A stretch of 8,727 nt of DNA from Veillonellaceae bacterium (lineage in GTDB: Bacteria > Bacillota_C > Negativicutes > Veillonellales > Veillonellaceae): assembly GCA_902834965.1 (NCBI GenBank), contig CADFKY010000036.1, positions 1 to 8,727 on the forward strand. Reading direction: 5' to 3'. Position 1 is the stretch's first letter. Each line of letters opens with the position of its first letter. The position numbers were made by a program, and so were the translations under genes. This document shows positions 1 through 6,885 of this stretch, in pieces. The notes under the pieces are model-generated. The model was not told where the DNA came from and searched no databases. It saw only the letters and a program-made list of their open reading frames with translations.

Positions 1-80
1 GCTTGACGCAATGTTTCACTTACAACTTCGCGTAGAGGTTTATACGCATCGAGGCGTATTGGTTGTAACCGTTTTGTCAT
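1..80 (-). CDS. GntR-family transcriptional regulator, N-terminal fragment (runs off the left edge)
   Basis: The reverse strand opens with ATG at 80-78 and stays open to the window edge, giving 26 full codons beginning MTKRLQPIRL and continuing through a YKPLREVVSETLRQA stretch. That stretch resembles the start of the winged helix-turn-helix DNA-binding domain of GntR regulators, particularly the FadR-like subfamily, where a 'PL...V...L..AI' helix opens the domain. A strong ribosome binding site (AGGAGGA, complement of 87-93) lies 6 bases upstream, inside the end of ispE. The start codon overlaps the ispE stop as ATGA, so the two genes are very likely co-transcribed and translationally coupled. 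Only the N-terminus is visible; the ligand-binding domain, and so the effector class, cannot be read. The GntR call rests on a short stretch and is likely rather than certain. Confidence 0.7.
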   Translation of the reverse strand, partial: MTKRLQPIRLDAYKPLREVVSETLRQ

Positions 81-973
81 GGTAAGTCCTCCTGTGTACA
101 TGTTTTTGTAATAAGAGATAGCCAATCATGGCCTGCTGCTTTGATTTCTTCTTGTAGTTGTAATGCTTCCATCGGTTTGTTCAGCAATACCACCATTGTA
201 GGACCACTACCAGTCATGATGGTTGGATAGCCGCGGCTAGTGAAGAATTCTTTACAAATGACAAGTTCTTCGTGGTCTGGGAAGAGTAGTTCTTCAAATG
301 TATTAGCACTAGCAAGGAACGCTGATTTTAAGTCATTGTTTTCTAGGTGTCGTTGGACTGTATCGATAGTTTGTTTTGTTGCCACTGATTTGTCATTAAA
401 GCGTCCATAAGCAGCCGCTGTAGATACAGAAACCTTAGGTTTCACTAGCAATAGCCAATGTGGCTCTGGAGATTTTCCGTACGTTAATATTTCGCCACGA
501 CCTGTGCCACGTGCTGTACCGCCTTGTAATAGGAATGGCACATCAGAGCCAAGTGTAGCACCTATTTTTAATAGTTCCTCTTGAGTAAGGCGCAAGTCCC
601 AGAAACGGTTGAGGCCCATTAACATAGCAGCTGCATCAGCACTACCACCACCAAGACCTGCTTGGATCGGTACGCGTTTTAATAGGTGGATTGCAGCCCC
701 CGCTTTGCAGCCTGTATAGGCTTGGAGTGCTCGTAATGCTTTTAGGGCAAGATTCTCTTCGCCGTAAGTGACGAGTTTTTGCATATACTCAGGCAATTCT
801 GGAGCCCCGCCGGAGAATACTACGGAATGATGCGTAGCAAAATAAATGGAATCGCTAAGGCGAATAGATTGGAAGATAGAGTCGATATCGTGGTAGCCAT
901 CTTCACGCTTGCCTGTAATAGCAAGACCAATATTGATTTTACTGCAACCGAGTTGCTCAAAACTTTTACTCAT
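77..973 (-). CDS. ispE: 4-diphosphocytidyl-2-C-methyl-D-erythritol kinase IspE
   Basis: This cytosolic GHMP-family kinase phosphorylates the 2-hydroxyl of CDP-methylerythritol with ATP, the fourth step of the MEP isoprenoid pathway. The 298-residue length is normal for the family. Visible landmarks are the N-terminal SKINIGL strand with Lys12, the GYH motif at 26-28, the glycine-rich ATP loop VPIQAGLGGGSADAAAML at 101-118, GSDVPF at 142-147 with Asp144 as likely catalytic base, GGTARGTGRGE at 151-161, and the C-terminal GHMP motif TGSGPT at 254-259. The ATG at 973-971 has a modest GAGG ribosome binding site 5 bases upstream. The TGA stop (79-77) overlaps the ATG of the following GntR-type gene. 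The gene is transcribed divergently from the YitT-family gene. No key residue is missing. Identification is confident from motifs and length. Confidence 0.96.
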   Translation of the reverse strand: MSKSFEQLGCSKINIGLAITGKREDGYHDIDSIFQSIRLSDSIYFATHHSVVFSGGAPELPEYMQKLVTYGEENLALKALRALQAYTGCKAGAAIHLLKRVPIQAGLGGGSADAAAMLMGLNRFWDLRLTQEELLKIGATLGSDVPFLLQGGTARGTGRGEILTYGKSPEPHWLLLVKPKVSVSTAAAYGRFNDKSVATKQTIDTVQRHLENNDLKSAFLASANTFEELLFPDHEELVICKEFFTSRGYPTIMTGSGPTMVVLLNKPMEALQLQEEIKAAGHDWLSLITKTCTQEDLP

Positions 974-1178
974 GATAGCCTCGTTTGTAACATACAGAAT
1001 ATATGCAATTTATATGTTTATTTTATACTCTTATAAAGTGATTGAAAATAACCATTAAGTGGTTTATGATGAATTTGTATACGCATATTGTTTTATTACT
1101 AAATGTATTGTAAATAGCGTATGTTTTAGTTAGTTCATTATAGAATATTTATAGTGAAATGGCAATTTGGAGGAAGCT
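974..1178. other. Divergent intergenic region between ispE and the YitT-family gene
   Basis: About 205 AT-rich bases hold no convincing open reading frame and must carry the promoters for both flanking genes. Reverse-strand -10-like hexamers are TATAAA (1027-1022) and TATAAG (1035-1030); on the forward strand TAGAAT (1141-1146) resembles a -10. None has a good -35 at 16-18 bases, so no promoter is called. Small dyads are present: AACCA/TGGTT at 1050-1054 and 1060-1064 with a 5-base spacer, and ATACGC/GCGTAT at 1079-1084 and 1117-1122. Either could be an operator, but neither is strong enough to assign. Confidence 0.5.
1169..1173 (+). promoter_or_regulatory. Ribosome binding site that sets the YitT-family start
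   Basis: GGAGG lies 5 bases before the ATG at 1179. A longer in-frame reading from TTG at 1167 would begin inside this ribosome binding site, so the ATG at 1179 is the true start. Confidence 0.85.
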
Positions 1179-2108
1179 ATGTTCGCTAAGTATAGAAGTG
1201 TTATCTATGAAAGCCTTATGGTCATTCTTGGATGTGCCATATTTGGTGCCGGCCTTGATGCCTTTGTATTGCCACACAAATTGGTGAGTACTGGTATTAG
1301 TGGGGTAGGCTTGATTTTGTATTATTTAACGGGCTTATCTGTTGGTTCTTGGAATATGATTTTAAATATTCCTATATTCTGGGCTGCTTGGAAGTGGCTG
1401 GGCACCCGTGTTGTTATCAAAACCTTGTATGGCACATTGATGCTGTCTTGGATGGTTGATTTATTTAACTTCTTGCAATATGACATGATTATTAAGGATC
1501 CTTTGTTGAGTTCCATGATGGCTGGTATTACTACTGGTGTAGGTCTTGGCATTGTATACCGCGTAGGCGGTAACACAGGTGGGCTTGATCCTATTGCACT
1601 CATTGTACGCAAATATTATGGACTTCAAATGGGGTCCATTAATAGTGCCATAAACTGTGCTATCCTTGTTGCTGCAATTGGTGTTGTTGGCCTTGAAGCC
1701 GTAGCGGTCACACTTATTAGTGTCTATGTGTATACCATCATTACGAATAAGGTGGTTATCGGCTTTAATCAGCGGAAGGTTGCTTTCATCATTACCTATC
1801 GTACTGATGAGGTCTGTGAATGCATCATCAATAAGGTTGGTCGTGGCGCAACTATCATTAATGGCATTGGTGCTTATACGCGGACGCCGAAGCAAATCGT
1901 TATGGTAGCCGTTAATCTCTTGCAAGTAAATAAATTAAAAGAGGTTATTCAAGAGGCGGATCCAAATGTGTTCATCTTAATAACTGATGCGCAAGAGGTC
2001 ATTGGGCAAGGCTTTACACAACCGATTATCCCTACTGAAGTGTGTGAACAGTTAAAAGATAAGAGTACCACACAAGAGGATAATACACAGACTATACATA
2101 ATCGCTAA
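1179..2108 (+). CDS. YitT family membrane protein (DUF161 plus C-terminal DUF2179)
   Basis: This 309-residue protein has the two-part layout of the YitT family. A hydrophobic membrane region at about residues 8-190 contains roughly five or six helices and ends near the basic NKVVIGFNQRK stretch. A soluble C-terminal domain follows at about 200-285. Family hallmarks are STGISGVGLIL at 37-47, the GGNTGGLDPIA motif at 130-140, and, in the soluble domain, GRGATIINGIGAYTRTPKQI at 221-240. The last 20 or so residues are a polar tail. The transported substrate or role of YitT proteins is not established; the soluble domain has a small ligand-binding-like fold in related structures, so a regulated transporter is plausible but unproven. 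It has a strong ribosome binding site and no clear terminator. The next gene begins 123 bases downstream behind its own promoter-like sequence, so this may be a single-gene unit. Confidence 0.9.
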   Translation: MFAKYRSVIYESLMVILGCAIFGAGLDAFVLPHKLVSTGISGVGLILYYLTGLSVGSWNMILNIPIFWAAWKWLGTRVVIKTLYGTLMLSWMVDLFNFLQYDMIIKDPLLSSMMAGITTGVGLGIVYRVGGNTGGLDPIALIVRKYYGLQMGSINSAINCAILVAAIGVVGLEAVAVTLISVYVYTIITNKVVIGFNQRKVAFIITYRTDEVCECIINKVGRGATIINGIGAYTRTPKQIVMVAVNLLQVNKLKEVIQEADPNVFILITDAQEVIGQGFTQPIIPTEVCEQLKDKSTTQEDNTQTIHNR

Positions 2109-2150
2109 GTAAAGCAAAATGTAAAATCAGAAAAGTAAAATTCAAAATGT
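2109..2150 (+). repeat. Degenerate A-rich tandem repeat, about 3 copies of a 12-14 base unit
   Basis: Three successive units begin GTAAA: GTAAAGCAAAAT (2109-2120), GTAAAATCAGAAAA (2121-2134) and GTAAAATTCAAAAT (2135-2148), followed by another GTAA. The 10-mer CAAAATGTAA is exact at 2115-2124 and 2143-2152. It lies between the YitT-family stop and the pgm -10 region. Its function is unknown; it could be an A-tract upstream element for the pgm promoter or chance low-complexity sequence. Confidence 0.4.
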
Positions 2151-2184
2151 AAGCATTAGTCATCTCATATTAATTATGTGTAAA

Positions 2185-2190
2185 TATAAT
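2185..2190 (+). promoter_or_regulatory. Candidate -10 hexamer for pgm
   Basis: A perfect TATAAT lies 41 bases before the pgm start codon, in the only gap between the YitT-family gene and pgm. No good -35 is present at 15-18 bases upstream (the best, CTCATA at 2164-2169, matches 3 of 6), and there is no TG extension. The A-rich repeat farther upstream could compensate as an UP-like element, but that is inference. Confidence 0.4.
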
Positions 2191-2231
2191 ATTTTATGAA
2201 TGACATATACATTTGAGATTAGGAGGTTCCT

Positions 2232-3869
2232 ATGGCTCATAAATTAGCAGGTACGCCTGTACAAGAACAAGATATTATAGATGTACAAACTCTGGTAGAT
2301 GCCTATTTTGACAATGCACCAGATGTAACTGATCCGACACAACTCGTATCCTTCGGTACATCAGGCCACCGTGGTACCTCTTTAAATGGTACCTTTACGG
2401 ATTTACACGTAGCGGCTATTACACAGGCAATCTGTGATGGTCGTGGTCAATTTGGTGCGACAGGGCCCATTTTTGTGGGCCAAGATACACATGCCTTATC
2501 TCAGCCTGCATTAGTAACAGTGCTTGAGGTACTTGCTGGTAATGGTGTGACTGCCATGGTTGATGCGGATATGGACTTTGTTCCAACACCATCTGTGTCT
2601 CGTGCAATCATTCGATATAATGAAAGTCACGATAAAAAAGCAGATGGTATCGTTATTACACCATCTCACAATCCTCCAGATAATGGGGGCATTAAGTATA
2701 ATGCTACCAACGGTGGCCCTGCAGATACGTTGATTACAAAATGGATTGAAACCCGCGCCAATGAGTACGTTCGTGCTTATTGTGAATTAGAAGGGTTTAA
2801 ACGCATTAGCATAGATAATATTGAACCAGATCAACAAGTGCCTTATGACTATAAGGGCTTATATGTGGAAGAGTTATCTTCCATCATCAATATGGAAGCC
2901 ATTCAAAGTGCGAAGCCTAAAGTTCTTGTCAATGCATTAGGTGGTAGTGGCCTTGGTTATTGGCGTGCTATTAAAGAACGATATAATCTCAATATGGATA
3001 TTATCAATGATGAATACGATCCAACCTTTAGCTTTATGACCTATGACCATGATGGCAAGGTGCGTATGGATTGTTCCTCTGAATATGCGATGGCGGATGT
3101 AACTAAACAAATTGGCAATTATGATCTCGCTGTTGGCAATGATCCTGATTATGATCGCTACGGTATCGTTACTGCAGAGGGCCTTATTTCACCAAATGCA
3201 TTCCTTACAGCGGCTGCGGATTATCTGTTTACAACCCGTGGTTGGACTGATAAAGGGGTAGGTAAAACCGTTGTTTGTACCACTATGATTGATAAATGGG
3301 CGGCTGTTAAAGACATTCCGGTTTATGAGGTTCCGGTAGGCTTTAAATATTTTAGCTCTTTATTATTTGATGGTGAGATTGGTATCGGCGGTGAAGAATC
3401 TGCAGGCGCATCGTTCCTTAAAAAGGACGGCACCGTATGGACTACCGATAAAGACGGCATGGTAATGGCGCTTCTAGCAATGGAAATGTATGCCGTTATG
3501 GGCACAACTGTTGATCGCCTCTACAATAATATTGTTGAAGGTTGTGGTGACCCACGATTTGGTCGCATTGATGCGGCTTGTACAAAGGCGGCAAAGGCCA
3601 AGTTGAAACAGTTGAATGCAAGTTCCATTACAGCCACAGAGGTAGATGGAGACCCTATTACGAATATACGCACTACATCTTTATACAAGGATATGCCCAT
3701 CGATGGGGTTCGCGTAGAAACTGAAACAGGTTGGTTTGTAGCGCGTCCGTCCGGTACAGAGGATTTGTATAAAATCTATGGTGAAAGCTATAAAGGGGAT
3801 AAAGGTTTAGTCGCATTATTGACAGCAGGAGAGGCTATCGTAACGGCTGCATTATCCGACGAAGTGTAA
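2232..3869 (+). CDS. pgm: Phosphoglucomutase, alpha-D-glucose phosphate-specific
   Basis: This cytosolic enzyme interconverts glucose-1-phosphate and glucose-6-phosphate through a phosphoserine, feeding UDP-glucose, glycogen and envelope-sugar synthesis. At 545 residues it matches the long bacterial Pgm class rather than the shorter phosphomannomutase or GlmM types. All four alpha-D-phosphohexomutase landmarks are intact: substrate motif FGTSGHRG at 41-48; phosphorylation loop VITPSHNPPDNGGIKYN at 141-157 with active Ser145; metal loop GNDPDYDRYG at 302-311 with Asp304, Asp306 and Asp308; sugar-binding loop GGEESAGASF at 386-395; and phosphate-binding loop RPSGTEDLYKIY at 505-516. AGGAGG at 2221-2226, 5 bases before the ATG, fixes the start. 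The gene appears to be its own unit: a -10 lies upstream, and the next gene has an independent promoter. No clear intrinsic terminator follows it. Confidence 0.96.
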   Translation: MAHKLAGTPVQEQDIIDVQTLVDAYFDNAPDVTDPTQLVSFGTSGHRGTSLNGTFTDLHVAAITQAICDGRGQFGATGPIFVGQDTHALSQPALVTVLEVLAGNGVTAMVDADMDFVPTPSVSRAIIRYNESHDKKADGIVITPSHNPPDNGGIKYNATNGGPADTLITKWIETRANEYVRAYCELEGFKRISIDNIEPDQQVPYDYKGLYVEELSSIINMEAIQSAKPKVLVNALGGSGLGYWRAIKERYNLNMDIINDEYDPTFSFMTYDHDGKVRMDCSSEYAMADVTKQIGNYDLAVGNDPDYDRYGIVTAEGLISPNAFLTAAADYLFTTRGWTDKGVGKTVVCTTMIDKWAAVKDIPVYEVPVGFKYFSSLLFDGEIGIGGEESAGASFLKKDGTVWTTDKDGMVMALLAMEMYAVMGTTVDRLYNNIVEGCGDPRFGRIDAACTKAAKAKLKQLNASSITATEVDGDPITNIRTTSLYKDMPIDGVRVETETGWFVARPSGTEDLYKIYGESYKGDKGLVALLTAGEAIVTAALSDEV

Positions 3870-3925
3870 AATACTGTTTTTACATGAAAACTCATGAAGA
3901 TTTCACCGTAGAAAAGTAATAAATG

Positions 3926-3934
3926 TGATATAAT
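3926..3934 (+). promoter_or_regulatory. Extended -10 promoter for the ACT/UPF0210 unit
   Basis: TGATATAAT is an exact extended -10 (TGnTATAAT). Transcription would start near 3941, leaving a leader of about 60 bases before the ATG at 4004. The -35 is weak: TTCACC at 3902-3907 matches 4 of 6 but lies 21 bases from the -10. Extended -10 promoters tolerate a poor -35. Confidence 0.6.
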
Positions 3935-3991
3935 ATATTAATATAGTTTATTGAATACCCTATATGGGTCAAATAGTTTGTAGTGCTCAGA

Positions 3992-4000
3992 AAAGGTGAT
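3992..4000 (+). promoter_or_regulatory. Ribosome binding site deciding the ACT-protein start
   Basis: AAAGGTGAT, matching the AGGTGAT part of the 16S-complementary sequence, sits 3 bases before the ATG at 4004. This supports a 91-residue protein starting [11 protein letters not shown] longer in-frame reading from GTG at 3983 would place the ribosome binding site inside the gene. Confidence 0.8.
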
Positions 4001-4003
4001 GTT

Positions 4004-4279
4004 ATGAAATTAGTTGTTACCGTTGTCGGCGTTGACCGCGTTGGTATCATTGCAGGGGTTAGTACTGTACTTGCTAACCACGGCGTAAACATTATGTCTA
4101 TAAATCAAACCATTCTTGATGGCGTTTTCAATATGATTATGATGTGTGAAACAAAGTCTGAAGATGTGAAAGATTTGACATCTATTCAAGATGCTTTGAA
4201 TGCACTCGGTAAAGAACTTGGTGTTGAAATCCGTGCACAACATGCTGATATTTTCTTAAGCATGCACCGTGTAGGATAG
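4004..4279 (+). CDS. ACT domain-containing protein, UPF0237 family
   Basis: This 91-residue protein is essentially one ACT domain. The first strand and ligand loop read [16 protein letters not shown] at about 5-20, followed by the helix [10 protein letters not shown] and the second strand with [16 protein letters not shown] at about 33-48. A second ferredoxin-like half with the helix [17 protein letters not shown] follows, ending in a short IFLSMHR tail. ACT domains bind amino acids or similar small ligands and usually act as regulatory modules; this family stands alone, so its partner must be a separate protein. The stop lies 8 bases before the ATG of the UPF0210 gene, whose ribosome binding site overlaps that stop. 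The same pairing is found widely in Firmicutes, for example in streptococci. The ligand is unknown. Glycine-cleavage repressor-like (GcvR) proteins share the fold but have two ACT domains, so GcvR function should not be inferred. Confidence 0.92.
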   Translation: MKLVVTVVGVDRVGIIAGVSTVLANHGVNIMSINQTILDGVFNMIMMCETKSEDVKDLTSIQDALNALGKELGVEIRAQHADIFLSMHRVG

Positions 4280-4283
4280 GAGG
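4278..4283 (+). promoter_or_regulatory. Ribosome binding site overlapping the upstream stop codon
   Basis: AGGAGG begins within the TAG stop (4277-4279) of the ACT gene and lies 4 bases before the ATG at 4288. Ribosomes ending the ACT gene would sit on this site, implying translational coupling and a controlled ratio of the two proteins. Confidence 0.8.
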
Positions 4284-4287
4284 CACT

Positions 4288-5646
4288 ATGTTATCTATCG
4301 ACAATATTTTAGAAACGAATCAGATGATTCATGATAACAAGCTTGACGTACGTACCATTACAATGGGTATTAGCTTGCTTGAATGTGCATCTAGCTCTGG
4401 TAAAGAGTTGTGTGATCGTATTTATGATCGCATTACGAAAGAAGCAGAACACCTTGTGTCTACCGGTGAAGATATTGAGCGCGAGTTTGGTATTCCTATC
4501 ATTAACAAACGTATTTCTGTAACACCGATCTCATTAGTGGCTGGTGGTAGTGATTTAACATCTTATGTTCCTATTGCAGAAGCGATGGATCGCGCTGCAA
4601 AAACAGTAGGTGTAAACTTTATCGGCGGTTTCTCTGCTCTTGTAACAAAAGGTGCTACACGGGCTGACCGCATTTTGATTGATTCCATCCCAGAAGCGTT
4701 GGCAACTACAGATATCGTATGTAGCTCTGTAGGTGTGGGCTCTACTAAAACGGGTATCAACATGGATGCAGTTCGCGATATGGGGATCATCGTTAAGAAA
4801 ACGGCAGAACTTACAAAGGATAATGATGCTCTTGGTTGTGCTAAGCTTGTTATTTTCTGTAACCCTGTAGAGGATAATCCGTTCATGGCCGGTGCCTTCT
4901 TTGGTGTAACTGAAGGTGATAGTGCCATTTCTGTAGGCGTATCTGGTCCAGGCGTTGTAAAACACGCACTAGAATCTGTACGTGGTCAATCCTTTGATGT
5001 TGTAGCAGAAACAATTAAACGCACTGCTTTCAAAATTACCCGTGTAGGCCAGTTGGTAGCACAAGAGGCATCTCGCCGTCTTGGCAAACCATTCGGTATC
5101 ATTGACTTGTCCTTGGCACCAACACCAGCTGTAGGTGACTCAGTAGCTCACGTTCTTGAAGAAATGGGCTTATCCTCTTGTGGTTGTCACGGTACTACAG
5201 CAGCCCTTGCATTATTGAATGATGCAGTGAAAAAAGGTGGCCTTATGGCATCTTCTCACGTAGGCGGTCTCAGTGGTGCATTTATTCCAGTATCTGAAGA
5301 TGCGGGTATGATTGATGCTGTATCTTGTGGCAGTTTATCCCTCGATAAATTAGAGGCTATGACATGTGTTTGTTCTGTGGGCCTTGACATGATTGCTATT
5401 CCTGGAGACACAACAGCAGATACAATTTCTGCAATCATTGCTGATGAATCTGCTATTGGTATGATTAATAATAAGACAACTGCGGTTCGTGTAATTCCTG
5501 TACCTGGTAAAACAGTAGGTGAGGTTGTTGAGTTTGGTGGCTTGTTAGGCTATGCTCCAATCATTGAAGTAAGCCCATATAGTGCAGCTGAGTTCATCGC
5601 ACGTGGTGGTCGTATTCCTGCACCTATTCGTAGCTTAACGAACTAA
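4288..5646 (+). CDS. UPF0210 / DUF711 family ('PFL family') protein
   Basis: This 452-residue protein is full length for UPF0210 (DUF711). The family is annotated as related to the pyruvate formate-lyase barrel fold, but no reaction is established. Conserved-looking blocks are [17 protein letters not shown] at 22-38, [10 protein letters not shown] at 80-89, [14 protein letters not shown] at 110-123, [19 protein letters not shown] at 206-224, [24 protein letters not shown] at 271-294, [23 protein letters not shown] at 296-318 and [17 protein letters not shown] at 359-375. Cys298, Cys300 and His301, with Cys347, Cys360 and Cys362, make an unusual Cys-rich set. I see no classic C-terminal glycyl-radical RVxG(Y/F) motif, so a glycyl radical enzyme should not be assumed. 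The tight linkage to the ACT gene suggests that the ACT protein senses a ligand and controls, or forms a complex with, this protein. There is no signal peptide or membrane helix, so it is probably cytosolic. Confidence 0.93.
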   Translation: MLSIDNILETNQMIHDNKLDVRTITMGISLLECASSSGKELCDRIYDRITKEAEHLVSTGEDIEREFGIPIINKRISVTPISLVAGGSDLTSYVPIAEAMDRAAKTVGVNFIGGFSALVTKGATRADRILIDSIPEALATTDIVCSSVGVGSTKTGINMDAVRDMGIIVKKTAELTKDNDALGCAKLVIFCNPVEDNPFMAGAFFGVTEGDSAISVGVSGPGVVKHALESVRGQSFDVVAETIKRTAFKITRVGQLVAQEASRRLGKPFGIIDLSLAPTPAVGDSVAHVLEEMGLSSCGCHGTTAALALLNDAVKKGGLMASSHVGGLSGAFIPVSEDAGMIDAVSCGSLSLDKLEAMTCVCSVGLDMIAIPGDTTADTISAIIADESAIGMINNKTTAVRVIPVPGKTVGEVVEFGGLLGYAPIIEVSPYSAAEFIARGGRIPAPIRSLTN

Positions 5647-5678
5647 TATTGTTTTAACCCAGTTGTTGGAGGTGTCTT

Positions 5679-6830
5679 ATGAGTGATTATGTGCTCGATT
5701 ATGTATGGGCCTTTGCTCTGGCGCTCGTCATAACCTTTGCACTTACCCCTTTGGTGAAACGCTTTGCCGTTGCTGTTGGGGCAATAGATAAACCTGATGC
5801 CCGCAAGGTACATCATGGTGCTATTCCACGACTTGGTGGGTTAGCAATCTTCCTCGGTTATATAGGATCGGTCCTCTTTAATGGATCTATCCCACATGAC
5901 CATAAACTATTTGGCTTTGTGCTTGGTACCGTTATCCTTGTGCTTGTCGGCATATGGGATGATATTAAACAAATTGAGCCAAAGACTAAGTTGATGGGCC
6001 AAATCATAGCGGCAGCTATTTTGGTAGCTTACGATATTCGCGTAGACTTCATCAACCTTCCTTGGGGTGGTGTGGTATACCTTAAATATTGGTCTGCTCC
6101 ATTGACTATTTTCTGGATTGTAGGCTTTACGAATATCGTAAACCTTATCGATGGACTTGATGGCTTGGCAGCAGGCATTTCCTTTATTGCTTGTATTGCT
6201 GTTTGTGCTATGACATTACAACTTGGTCAAACAGACCTTGCCTGTATTTCATTGGCACTAGCAGGTGCAACAGTAGGGTTCTTGCGGTATAACTTTAACC
6301 CAGCGAAAATCTTCATGGGTGATACGGGCTCTATGCTCCTTGGTTATACATTAGCCGCTATTTCTGTAATGGGGGCTGTTAAAACGGCGGCTACTATTGC
6401 ATTAGTGGTACCAGCTATCGTGCTAGGCTTACCAATTCTCGATACATTGTTTGCTATCGTGCGCCGTAAAATCAGCGGTCGTCCGATTTTCAAGCCTGAT
6501 AAAGGCCATGTGCATCATCGTTTGTTAGCACAGGGCTTATCTCAAAAACAAGCAGTGCTAATGATGTATGCTGTAACGGCTCTCTTTGGTGGCGTATCCG
6601 TCATCGTAGCAGAGGTCAATGCTTGGATTGGTATCGCATTAGTACTCGTTATCTTCTTAGGTAGTATTTATGTGGCTCGTCGCCTTGGTGTTATTACTCA
6701 CAGTGATGCGGCAGGTCATCCACTACCACGTCCTACAATTGAACGCAGCGATTCAGATGAAACTATTTCCTTTGATCGTGAAGAATTGGCAAAAGCTTTA
6801 GAGGAATCCGAGGATTCCCATAAGAAATAA
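5679..6830 (+). CDS. MraY/WecA/TagO-like undecaprenyl-phosphate sugar-phosphate transferase
   Basis: This is an inner-membrane enzyme of the polyprenyl-phosphate N-acetylhexosamine-1-phosphate transferase family, which moves a sugar-1-phosphate (typically GlcNAc-1-P) from a UDP-sugar to undecaprenyl phosphate, starting glycan synthesis. The 383 residues form about ten or eleven hydrophobic segments. Family motifs are [12 protein letters not shown] at 43-54, the Mg-binding WDD at 93-95 followed by [25 protein letters not shown] at 155-166, [11 protein letters not shown] at 212-222, and the HVHHRLL motif at 277-283 in a cytoplasmic loop. The C-terminal tail, about 345-383, is soluble and acidic. 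GGAGGTG at 5668-5674 fixes the start. The 32-base gap after the UPF0210 gene suggests read-through from its promoter. The HVHHRL motif and the nearby UDP-GlcNAc epimerase favour a WecA/TagO role over MraY. The exact glycan (O-antigen-like, enterobacterial-common-antigen-like or another polymer) cannot be told. Confidence 0.93.
   Translation: MSDYVLDYVWAFALALVITFALTPLVKRFAVAVGAIDKPDARKVHHGAIPRLGGLAIFLGYIGSVLFNGSIPHDHKLFGFVLGTVILVLVGIWDDIKQIEPKTKLMGQIIAAAILVAYDIRVDFINLPWGGVVYLKYWSAPLTIFWIVGFTNIVNLIDGLDGLAAGISFIACIAVCAMTLQLGQTDLACISLALAGATVGFLRYNFNPAKIFMGDTGSMLLGYTLAAISVMGAVKTAATIALVVPAIVLGLPILDTLFAIVRRKISGRPIFKPDKGHVHHRLLAQGLSQKQAVLMMYAVTALFGGVSVIVAEVNAWIGIALVLVIFLGSIYVARRLGVITHSDAAGHPLPRPTIERSDSDETISFDREELAKALEESEDSHKK
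6803..6818 (+). repeat. Perfect 7-base inverted repeat at the 3' end of the WecA-like gene
   Basis: GGAATCC (6803-6809) and GGATTCC (6812-6818) are exact inverted copies separated by GA, inside the codons for the acidic C-terminal tail. They end 17 bases before the terminator stem. As RNA they would form a short hairpin; as DNA, a symmetric protein site. Confidence 0.5.
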
Positions 6831-6835
6831 CCATG

Positions 6836-6860
6836 TGGGGCGCTTGGCGCCCCATTTTTT
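6836..6860 (+). terminator. Intrinsic terminator between the WecA-like gene and wecB
   Basis: TGGGGCGC (6836-6843) pairs perfectly with GCGCCCCA (6847-6854) around a 3-base TTG loop, and six T residues follow at 6855-6860. It starts 5 bases after the TAA stop of the WecA-like gene. The stem is short but very GC-rich for this sequence, and the T-run is uninterrupted, so this is a convincing factor-independent terminator. Confidence 0.88.
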
Positions 6861-6875
6861 CTATCCTACTATGTT

Positions 6876-6880
6876 GGAGG
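6876..6880 (+). promoter_or_regulatory. Ribosome binding site that sets the wecB start
   Basis: GGAGG lies 5 bases before the ATG at 6886. Earlier in-frame starts (GTG at 6835, ATG at 6871) would put the terminator or this ribosome binding site inside the coding region and add residues that the family lacks. Confidence 0.85.
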
Positions 6881-6885
6881 CAACT

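Noticed and set aside
779..1036. Plus-strand reading frame of 85 codons overlapping the start of ispE
   Set aside because: It is mostly antisense to ispE, runs into the AT-rich divergent region, has no ribosome binding site and resembles no known protein.
1461..1925. Minus-strand reading frame of 154 codons inside the YitT-family gene
   Set aside because: It is a shadow of a well-supported gene; composition and lack of motifs fit antisense noise.
3883..3896. CATGA-aaac-TCATG hairpin after pgm as a terminator
   Set aside because: The stem is only 5 bases and AT-rich, and no T-run follows.
4555..4965. Minus-strand frames of 121-136 codons inside the UPF0210 gene
   Set aside because: They overlap each other in different frames and lie fully antisense to a convincing gene, with no start signals or recognisable domains.
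4288..5646. Calling the UPF0210 protein a pyruvate formate-lyase / glycyl radical enzyme
   Set aside because: The 'PFL family' label reflects distant fold similarity. The protein is much shorter than PflB and lacks an evident glycyl-radical motif near the C-terminus.
6835..6885. N-terminal extension of wecB from GTG 6835
   Set aside because: It would translate through the terminator and the ribosome binding site; the family signature begins at ATG 6886.
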